Source: an uncultured Eubacteriales bacterium
GTDB taxonomy: Bacteria > Bacillota > Clostridia > Oscillospirales > CAG-272
NCBI GenBank assembly: GCA_934446285.1
Contig: CAKSEI010000070.1
Location: 1-7,453, forward strand
Direction of reading: 5' to 3'
Length of the DNA: 7,453 nt
Below the pieces are notes generated by a model. The model saw only the letters and a program-made list of their open reading frames with translations, was not told the DNA's origin and did no database searches. This document shows positions 1 through 5,133 of this stretch, in pieces; within the stretch, counting starts at the first letter, position 1, and every line of letters begins with the position of its first letter. Made by a program: the position numbers and the translations under genes.

Positions 1-133
1 CCCGTAGGCACTCCGCGAGCACCATGGGGCTGTTGTGCCGTAAAAAATTCTTGTCGGGAAGGGTCTCGTAAACCTCCTCTTCGAGCTTTATCACGTCGTC
101 GAGCGCACTCATGTCGAGCTTTACGGTTTTCAT
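1..133 (-). CDS. GNAT-like N-acetyltransferase, N-terminal fragment (cut by window edge)
   Basis: Only the first 44 residues are visible; the gene runs off the left edge. It begins MKTVKLDMSALDDVIKLEEE and continues with a VYETLPDK stretch and then LRHNSPMVLAECLR. An early helix ending in an EEVYETLPDK-like segment resembles the N-terminus of many Firmicute GNAT proteins, which transfer an acetyl group from acetyl-CoA to an amine. The acetyl-CoA-binding motif would lie outside the window, so this rests on N-terminal resemblance only. The ATG start is supported by a strong ribosome binding site, GGGAGGGG on the minus strand at 144-137, with about five bases between GGAGG and the start. It follows the alpha-galactosidase stop by 29 bases with no terminator between, so it is probably the third gene of the pgeF operon. 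Its substrate cannot be told. Confidence 0.6.
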   Translation of the reverse strand, partial: MKTVKLDMSALDDVIKLEEEVYETLPDKNFLRHNSPMVLAECLR

Positions 134-162
134 GGACCCCTCCCGCAGGAAAATTTTTTTAT

Positions 163-2055
163 TTATTTTTTCGGCGTAAAGTGCACAAGCTGCGACTCGT
201 GCGGCGCAAGAGTCACGGTATAGCTGCCCTTATGGCTGCCGAGGTCAAGTCCGTCCCAATGTTCACGCGCGGTATACTCACCGTCGAGAGTGACATTGAG
301 GCTTCTCTCGCTCTCACCCCAGTTGATAAATGCAACGGTGCGCACGCCGTCCTGCGTTCCGCAGTCGAGCACGGAGGGAAGATAAGCCCTCTCAATGTCA
401 AGCGGCACTGCGGCGCTGTCCCTGTGCGGGAAGTAAAGCGAGTAGTCATTTATCTGTCTCTCGTTCATAAGCGGCAATTTATCCGAGATAAGCAGCGCAC
501 CGCCCGCAGCGTACATAGCCGTCTCATAGGTGCGTATCTCAAGGTCGGTTCTCGAGCAGTATCTGCGGCAGTCGTCGTCCTCGTTTTCCGACTTTCTTAT
601 CATAAGGCAGTCGGGGTCGTTCCAATAGAGTATTCCGTTCGTATAGAAACGCGGGAATATGCGGTGGAACTCCTTAGTCAGGCTCTCCCAACGCTCAAAG
701 ATATCAACCGCTATGCGTACTCCGTCGACATACTCCGCTATCTCAAAGAGCGGGCAGGTGCAGGCGAGGATAAAGGTATCGTCGGGGCAGCTCTCGCGTA
801 CCGTGCGGAAGTATGCGCGCAGGCTCTGAAGCGGACCTGCGCCCTCCTCGTAATATACGCCGCTCGTGAGGAAGTCGGAAACTATATCAATCTTCAGATA
901 TCTGTAGCCCCATTCCTCGGTTATGCGCTTATATGCATCGCGTATAAATTCGCGTGCGCCCGGATGGGTAGCGTCGAGAACAGCGCTGTCGCGCACGATT
1001 TTAATGTTTCCTTCCGTATCGCGGACGAAATATTCAGGGTGATTTTTGCAAAGCTCGCCGTCCTTCGGAAAGTTAAAGGGGGAAACCCATATACCGGGCA
1101 TCATGCCGTGCTCGCGTATGTAATCGGCGTAATATTTCATGCCGCGAGGGAAACGCTCGATGTTTCCCTCGCTCTCGTAGTATGAGCCCCAGCCCGCATC
1201 TATCTGAAAGACCTCGAGCGGAACGCGGGAGCGTATCTTTTCGCACGTTTCCACATTCTCGTAAATTGTGCGCTCATCTATATTCGACATGTAGTAATAC
1301 CAAGTCGAGAAGCCCACGGGCGCATGGTCAAAGCGATTTTTGATACCGAGGAAATCACGGACAAACTCAGCATAATCGGTCATCGCCTTTGCGGCGCCGT
1401 CTCCGGAGACGGATATGCGCACCCAATCGGAGCAAACCGTCTTGCCGGGGGCTATCTTGCGTCCGTCGATATAGAGTCTTGCCTCCATATGTCCGTCCTC
1501 ACAGGCATAAGTACCGCCGAAATAATGCTCAAAGGAAACAAAGCCGATATGTATATCCTTGCCGTAGCGCGTCTTTACTGTCATATTCACCGGGCTTACG
1601 AGCGTCTCTCCATCGGCAAAAATCCTCACGCCCGCCTCACTGCTCATATCAACTGAGCGAACGCCGTTAATATCAGTCGTGCCGTTAAAGACAGCGCTCT
1701 CAAGCCTCTCGCCGAAAACACCGCCGAAAGCCACAACGTCAAAGGGGTCTTTCTCAATATCGGAATTATTCGTCACCTCAGTGCGTATAAGCGCCTCCGA
1801 CTCCGATAATACCGTGTAAAGAACGGCATTGTCGCACCTTGCGATATAATACTCAGCATTCCCGAGCACGGAGAAGTTCTTCCCCCCGTCTGTAAAGGGA
1901 GCGCACTGCTCGAGTGACCACTCTTTATTCTTATAGTCCTTGAGCACATTCCACATGTTGCCCCAATACTTCGTGCCGGCGTAAATACCGTCAAGTACGG
2001 TCTGTCCCCTGTCCGTGACAATAGCCGGACGGGAATTTCTGATTTCAATTTTCAT
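163..2055 (-). CDS. Alpha-galactosidase, clan GH-D / GH36-type (melibiase family)
   Basis: A 630-residue retaining glycosidase predicted to remove terminal alpha-galactose from oligosaccharides such as melibiose or raffinose. No signal peptide is visible, so it is probably cytoplasmic. Residues about 1-240 form the beta-rich N-terminal region. The TIM barrel spans about 245-540 with GFSTWYYY (248-255), FQIDAGWG (283-290) and PGIWVSPF (320-327). YLKID ends in Asp390, the expected nucleophile; GVRIAVD ends in Asp451, the expected acid/base; WNDPDC lies at 478-483. A C-terminal beta domain follows. It is shorter than classic GH36 enzymes of about 700-740 residues. The ATG has GGAGG at suitable spacing and lies inside the 3' end of pgeF (11-base overlap), implying translational coupling. 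Known clan members also include alpha-N-acetylgalactosaminidases, so the exact sugar is uncertain. No sugar transporter or regulator is visible next to it. Confidence 0.88.
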   Translation of the reverse strand: MKIEIRNSRPAIVTDRGQTVLDGIYAGTKYWGNMWNVLKDYKNKEWSLEQCAPFTDGGKNFSVLGNAEYYIARCDNAVLYTVLSESEALIRTEVTNNSDIEKDPFDVVAFGGVFGERLESAVFNGTTDINGVRSVDMSSEAGVRIFADGETLVSPVNMTVKTRYGKDIHIGFVSFEHYFGGTYACEDGHMEARLYIDGRKIAPGKTVCSDWVRISVSGDGAAKAMTDYAEFVRDFLGIKNRFDHAPVGFSTWYYYMSNIDERTIYENVETCEKIRSRVPLEVFQIDAGWGSYYESEGNIERFPRGMKYYADYIREHGMMPGIWVSPFNFPKDGELCKNHPEYFVRDTEGNIKIVRDSAVLDATHPGAREFIRDAYKRITEEWGYRYLKIDIVSDFLTSGVYYEEGAGPLQSLRAYFRTVRESCPDDTFILACTCPLFEIAEYVDGVRIAVDIFERWESLTKEFHRIFPRFYTNGILYWNDPDCLMIRKSENEDDDCRRYCSRTDLEIRTYETAMYAAGGALLISDKLPLMNERQINDYSLYFPHRDSAAVPLDIERAYLPSVLDCGTQDGVRTVAFINWGESERSLNVTLDGEYTAREHWDGLDLGSHKGSYTVTLAPHESQLVHFTPKK

Positions 2056-2842
2056 TTGTTCCTCCGAGCGATATCATCGCAATCATTGTTCCTCGCCTGC
2101 CCGCCGTCGCACGGTGAGAGAAAAATATATCGGGCTCACAGCAGGTACATCTGCCGCAAACATCGATATTCCCCTCATCCATCCCCGCTCCGAGCAGGAT
2201 TTCGAGATTCATGCCGACAATGTCGGCGAAAAGCCCGCCGTGACGCCGCACAACATATCTGCGTGCAAAGTCTGCGCCGCGCGACTCTTCGACGGTACGG
2301 TAAAAGTCATCGCCCACCTCATAGCAGCATGAATGTATACACGGGCCGACGGCACAGTGTATTCTGTCCGCCCGTGCGCCGAGAGCGCACATTTGCCGAA
2401 CGGTATTCTCCGCGATACCTCCGAGCGTGCCGCGCCATCCGGCATGACACGCGCCTATAATGCCCGCCTCCGCGTCCTCAAAGAGCAGCGGCGCACAGTC
2501 GGCGGTTTTTACGCAGAGTATCACCCCGACCCTGTCCGTGACAAAGCCGTCTGCGGGTACATCGCGCGGAGGAAGGGCGTCGCGGACACAGAGAACGTCA
2601 ATCCCGTGCACCTGCTGCGCCTCAACCGTCTCTCCGACAAGTTCCGTCTCGCGTAAAAAAATACGGCGGTTCTCATCCACCTGAGCGTCCGTATCCCCGC
2701 GACCGTACACAAGATTCATAGACCGTGTATGCGGCAGGACCGAGACACCGCCGAGCCTCGTCGAAAAGGCGTGCGGCGCACGCAGCCGGTCGCTGCGCGC
2801 GAATAGAACTCCGTTCCGTGTAATAAACTTAAATCCGTCCAT
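2045..2842 (-). CDS. pgeF: Laccase-domain / multicopper polyphenol oxidoreductase-type protein (YfiH/PgeF family)
   Basis: A 265-residue protein of the full length usual for the YfiH/PgeF (DUF152) family. Members have been described as purine nucleoside phosphorylase/adenosine deaminase-type enzymes and, in E. coli, as an editing factor that keeps wrong amino acids out of peptidoglycan. Family hallmarks are all present: FSTRLGG (26-32), QVHG with His79, TADC with Cys116, HAGWRG with His133, GPCI..CCYEVG (166-177) and a C-terminal CTCC...FFSHR segment. His79, Cys116 and His133 match the zinc-binding triad. The start is well defined: the frame has an upstream stop and no other start before the conserved GFKFITRNGVLFARS region. 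There is no Shine-Dalgarno sequence, and the promoter predicts transcription starting at the ATG itself. It heads an operon with the alpha-galactosidase, an unexpected partner for this housekeeping family. Confidence 0.93.
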   Translation of the reverse strand: MDGFKFITRNGVLFARSDRLRAPHAFSTRLGGVSVLPHTRSMNLVYGRGDTDAQVDENRRIFLRETELVGETVEAQQVHGIDVLCVRDALPPRDVPADGFVTDRVGVILCVKTADCAPLLFEDAEAGIIGACHAGWRGTLGGIAENTVRQMCALGARADRIHCAVGPCIHSCCYEVGDDFYRTVEESRGADFARRYVVRRHGGLFADIVGMNLEILLGAGMDEGNIDVCGRCTCCEPDIFFSHRATAGRRGTMIAMISLGGTNEN

Positions 2843-2876
2843 ACCTATATTATACGGTTTTTGGTTCTCATGTCAA
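2842..2876 (-). promoter_or_regulatory. Consensus sigma-A promoter of pgeF, predicted leaderless
   Basis: On the minus strand TTGACA (2876-2871) is followed by a 16-base spacer and TATAAT (2854-2849). Both hexamers are perfect. Placing the -10 at -12 to -7 puts +1 at 2842, which is the A of the pgeF ATG. No GGAGG-like site lies before the ATG. The resulting mRNA would have no, or almost no, 5' leader. Confidence 0.85.
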
Positions 2877-2900
2877 TAAAAAAATCCATTTTCACGAAAA

Positions 2901-2970
2901 AGTTTTTGCGAGCTTTTCGGCGGCTTTTCGGCAGCTTTTGTGCTGCTTTTCGAGAAAAGCTGCACAAAAA
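2901..2970. repeat. 11-bp tandem units with phased T/A tracts, closing in an imperfect hairpin
   Basis: Four adjacent 11-bp units of the form NGCTTTTNGNN start at 2911, 2922, 2933 and 2944 (AGCTTTTCGGC, GGCTTTTCGGC, AGCTTTTGTGC, TGCTTTTCGAG). A related unit starts at 2901 (AGTTTTTGCG). T-tracts therefore begin at 2903, 2914, 2925, 2936 and 2947, exactly 11 bp apart; A-tracts follow at 2955 and 2966. The last two units (2936-2950) pair with 2955-2969 around a CGAG loop, giving 14 base pairs with one T/T mismatch. The block lies just upstream of the pgeF promoter, from about -60 to -130. Confidence 0.75.
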
Positions 2971-3004
2971 CTAAGGAGGAACCCTCTGCGCGAGGGTTCC
3001 TCCT
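2966..3004 (-). terminator. Intrinsic terminator after the M23-domain gene
   Basis: A perfect 13-bp inverted repeat (AGGAGGAACCCTC at 2974-2986, its complement at 2992-3004, 5-base loop) is followed on the minus strand by TTAGTTTTT. It lies 77 bases beyond the M23 gene stop and would keep readthrough out of the pgeF operon. There is no comparable uninterrupted T-run on the plus side, so the minus orientation is preferred. Confidence 0.7.
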
Positions 3005-3006
3005 CA

Positions 3007-3029
3007 CGGGCTTTTTTGTAAAAAGCCCG
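3007..3029. repeat. Perfect 10-bp inverted repeat (CGGGCTTTTT stem)
   Basis: CGGGCTTTTT (3007-3016) and AAAAAGCCCG (3020-3029) pair perfectly around a TGT loop, two bases from the neighbouring terminator stem. The T-run sits inside the stem rather than after it, so it is not a standard terminator. It may stabilise the 3' end of the M23 transcript or be part of a composite intergenic repeat. Confidence 0.65.
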
Positions 3030-3054
3030 GCAAAACTTTTAATAAAGGGGTAAG

Positions 3055-3082
3055 CTAAAGCGTTTTTAAACTAAAGCGTTTT
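3055..3082. repeat. Two-copy 12-bp direct repeat (CTAAAGCGTTTT)
   Basis: CTAAAGCGTTTT occurs at 3055-3066 and again at 3071-3082, separated by four bases (16-bp period). The second copy runs into the stop codon of the M23-domain gene, so the repeat marks the junction between gene end and structured spacer. No function is assigned. Confidence 0.7.
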
Positions 3083-4673
3083 ATTTAAGCTTCAGAAATT
3101 CCGTATGCTCTGCGTACCTCGTCCAGAATTTGTAAGGTGAAACCGGAACGCCGAATACCGTTATTGAGCAGTGCAGTCCCGAGCCGCCGAGGCACGTGCC
3201 TATCGTGCCGCCCGCGTTTATCTCAGAGCCTACCTCTATGTCCGCATTCACCGTCGCGAGTCCCACGTACCAAGAGCGCAGCCCGAGACCGTGCTCTATC
3301 ACGACCGTTGCCTGACCGGAGGATATATTTCCTACATATACGACCTTGCCCGCCGCTCCCGCGGAGACGGTCTCGCCGGATTTTACCTCCGTAAAGTCAA
3401 CGCCGTTATGACGGTATGCCCCGTCAACCGTGCGTCCGAATCCCTTGAGTCCCGACATGGTAGAAACGGGGTTGGCAAATGCGCCGTCAAAGTAAACCGT
3501 GCCGTCTGCCGGATCGGCGATACCCGCCGTTACATTCGCGAAATCGCTTTCAAACGAGCTTTCACGCAGGTTTGACAAGGTTTCGTATCTGACCTGCTTA
3601 TACGGGCAGTCAAGGGTAATCTCCGTTCCGCCCGCGTTTATCGAAAAGACTATTTTATCCCCGCTCACCTTCGTATCGCACGGGATGGGCATTATCGCAT
3701 AAACCGAACCGCTCTGCTCGTCCGAGAACCACTTCGGTGTGTAGTCTATCGCGGGAGAGCAGCTGACGCTTATCTCCGCGGGATTTTTTATATTCTTTCC
3801 CGTGAGGATGACAAGTCCGCCGTTCTCAACGTAGTCTCCGTCGCTGAATTTCAGCCCGAAAGACGGAGGCGGAACAAGATTTGCGTCAAAGGAATATGTA
3901 AGACTTCCCGCATACGAACGGTCGAGAGCCTCATACCACTCCGCCTTTATCTCCACGTGCGCCGTTTTCTCGGGGTTGACCGTCCCTACCGAGACCGACT
4001 CATAGTCCCCGTCGTAGAGCGTAGTGCCGTCCTGCGACACGGTTATGTGGAAAAAGTCGGGATCTACCGAAAACTTCATGCCGAAATCCGATGACAGCTC
4101 GTAGGTATTTACCGCCTTTGTGGTGTTGTATGACGCGGAATAATCGATATATTCGTTTTTCACATCGCGGAAAGTCCACTTGACCGTGGCGGGCACAACG
4201 GGATTTTTGTCCGACAGATTGAGCGACGGAACCGCAGCACCCGAATAGAGCGAGCGCGCAAAATATGAACAGAGAAACGACGATGCATCGGACTCCGCTA
4301 TCTTGAAAACATCGTTATTGCCGTTCACGTAGTACGCCTCGTCGGCAGACATCGAAAAATAGTATTTGCAGTCGCTCTCGAGAGAGTAACTGTGAAATTT
4401 AAGCGTGAAAGGAGTATTCGCCGATACCGACTCGGGCAGCGAATCCTTTTTCACGGCATTTTTATTCATCTTGACAAAGCGCGAAATCTCCCGGTCGCCG
4501 TCCTGCCCCTTTACAAGGTCGAAAACGTCGCCTGCGGGGTCGGTTATCTCGAGCCGTGAGATATTGCGCAGCTCTATGGGAGTGTTTTTCAGATAAGTAT
4601 AGTCCGCTATGGCTATTATGCCGGGTATCAGCATTGCGAGCGCAATGAGAACGCCCAGAAGCTTCTTTTTCAT
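3081..4673 (-). CDS. Exported or membrane-anchored protein with degenerate C-terminal M23/LytM domain
   Basis: A 530-residue envelope protein. MKKK and a hydrophobic segment (about 5-23) form a signal peptide or N-terminal anchor; AIA before Asp24 could be a signal peptidase site. Residues about 25-400 are an unrecognised, probably beta-rich extracytoplasmic region. The M23 domain covers about 405-520: RHNGVDF gives zinc ligands His422 and Asp426, and GLH gives the third ligand His501. The usual YxHL motif is YVGL (Gly471) and the usual HLH motif is GLH (Gly499), so both catalytic histidines are missing. Known degenerate LytM proteins act as scaffolds or activators of cell-wall hydrolases; that role here is inference. 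The start is taken at ATG 4673, with GAGAGG six bases upstream, because the longer GTG start at 4712 overlaps the -10 box and would not be transcribed. It is monocistronic, with its own promoter and terminator. Confidence 0.82.
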   Translation of the reverse strand: MKKKLLGVLIALAMLIPGIIAIADYTYLKNTPIELRNISRLEITDPAGDVFDLVKGQDGDREISRFVKMNKNAVKKDSLPESVSANTPFTLKFHSYSLESDCKYYFSMSADEAYYVNGNNDVFKIAESDASSFLCSYFARSLYSGAAVPSLNLSDKNPVVPATVKWTFRDVKNEYIDYSASYNTTKAVNTYELSSDFGMKFSVDPDFFHITVSQDGTTLYDGDYESVSVGTVNPEKTAHVEIKAEWYEALDRSYAGSLTYSFDANLVPPPSFGLKFSDGDYVENGGLVILTGKNIKNPAEISVSCSPAIDYTPKWFSDEQSGSVYAIMPIPCDTKVSGDKIVFSINAGGTEITLDCPYKQVRYETLSNLRESSFESDFANVTAGIADPADGTVYFDGAFANPVSTMSGLKGFGRTVDGAYRHNGVDFTEVKSGETVSAGAAGKVVYVGNISSGQATVVIEHGLGLRSWYVGLATVNADIEVGSEINAGGTIGTCLGGSGLHCSITVFGVPVSPYKFWTRYAEHTEFLKLK

Positions 4674-4679
4674 TACAAA

Positions 4680-4732
4680 CCTCTCAAAAATATATACATA
4701 TATATTATACACTCTCTTTGCGCACAGGTCAA
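4680..4732 (-). promoter_or_regulatory. Sigma-A promoter and ribosome binding site of the M23-domain gene
   Basis: On the minus strand TTGACC (4732-4727), a 17-base spacer and TATAAT (4709-4704) form a near-consensus promoter with +1 near 4697. The short AT-rich leader carries GAGAGG (4685-4680), six bases before ATG 4673. This arrangement decides the start codon of the gene. Confidence 0.85.
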
Positions 4733-4810
4733 GCCCTTTTTACGGCAGGCACGGACGCGCGGGATAAAAAGAGCCGAAAATGTATTTTTATACTTTTTTC
4801 GCGTTTTCTA

Positions 4811-4846
4811 TTGACTTTTTATGAAATTTGTGCTTTAATATACGTA
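4811..4846 (+). promoter_or_regulatory. Sigma-A promoter of the riboswitch-symporter transcript
   Basis: TTGACT (4811-4816), a 17-base spacer and TTTAAT (4834-4839) preceded by TGC, an extended -10 feature, predict +1 near 4846, about 24 bases before the first aptamer stem. A run of T- and A-rich sequence at about 4775-4810 lies just upstream and could act as an UP element. It is divergent from the M23 promoter. Confidence 0.8.
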
Positions 4847-4864
4847 TTAAAAAGAATATGCTGT

Positions 4865-5032
4865 GTGATGTCCGCAGAAGATGCGTAATGCAGCCGAAGG
4901 AGCAGCACTCTCAGGCGCCCGGACGGGCGGGGACTGCGGACGGATTAGGGCTTTGGAGAATTCCATTAGATTGGATGCCGAAGGGGCAAGTGCTTTTTTG
5001 CGGGCGCGAATCTCTCAGGCAAAAGGACAAAG
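4865..5032 (+). promoter_or_regulatory. Tandem (two-aptamer) glycine riboswitch
   Basis: Two copies of the conserved glycine-aptamer core are present. Aptamer 1 has GCCGAAGG (4893-4900) and CTCTCAGGC (4908-4916), closed by a perfect 8-bp P1 (GTCCGCAG 4870-4877 with CTGCGGAC 4934-4941). Aptamer 2 has GCCGAAGG (4977-4984) and CTCTCAGGC (5012-5020) followed by AAAAGGAC, closed by CTTTG (4951-4955) with CAAAG (5028-5032); TCCA and TGGA form its P2. A 9-base linker (4942-4950) joins them, and the leader before P1 contains TGATG, so the leader-linker kink-turn known for this class is possible. Aptamer 1 has almost no P3b arm and instead carries a small GCCC/GGGC hairpin (4917-4928). The RNA precedes an AGCS alanine/glycine symporter, the expected kind of target. 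Whether glycine turns expression on or off cannot be read with certainty. Confidence 0.93.
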
Positions 5033-5040
5033 TTTTCTTT

Positions 5041-5057
5041 TCCCCGTGACATGGGGA
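5041..5057 (+). other. Small hairpin between aptamer 2 and the terminator
   Basis: TCCCC (5041-5045) and GGGGA (5053-5057) form a 5-bp stem with a 7-base loop, just after the riboswitch and before the terminator, followed by GATTTT. It may be part of the expression platform or a pause site. Confidence 0.45.
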
Positions 5058-5074
5058 GATTTTGCCGTTTATTC

Positions 5075-5101
5075 AAAGGACGCCCTCATCGGCGTCTTTT
5101 T
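5075..5101 (+). terminator. Riboswitch-controlled intrinsic terminator (expression platform)
   Basis: GACGCC (5079-5084) pairs with GGCGTC (5091-5096), followed by TTTTT. The stem can extend to 10 pairs through AAAG (5075-5078) with the T-run, including one G-U. It sits between aptamer 2 and the symporter start, so it is the likely transcriptional switch point. The 5' side repeats AAAGGAC from the end of aptamer 2 (5022-5028). Confidence 0.75.
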
Positions 5102-5133
5102 CTCATTCAATTTTTTACGGAGGTAGTTAAGCT

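Noticed and set aside
181..1185. Long plus-strand frame (334 codons) opposite the alpha-galactosidase
   Set aside because: It is antisense to a gene with clear catalytic motifs, its product resembles no family, and no promoter or ribosome binding site supports it.
2056..2712. Several frames on both strands within pgeF
   Set aside because: All overlap the pgeF coding sequence, whose zinc ligands and family motifs are complete.
3055..3082. Possible CRISPR-like repeat
   Set aside because: Only two 12-bp copies with a 4-base gap; no spacers of CRISPR length and no cas gene.
4690..4710. AT-alternating stretch as a possible operator
   Set aside because: It is not a clean palindrome and is explained by the -10 box and AT-rich leader of the M23 promoter.
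4828..5126. Two plus-strand frames (4828-5049 and 4881-5126) ahead of the symporter
   Set aside because: They lie across the glycine riboswitch aptamers and terminator; the conserved RNA cores and paired stems explain the sequence.
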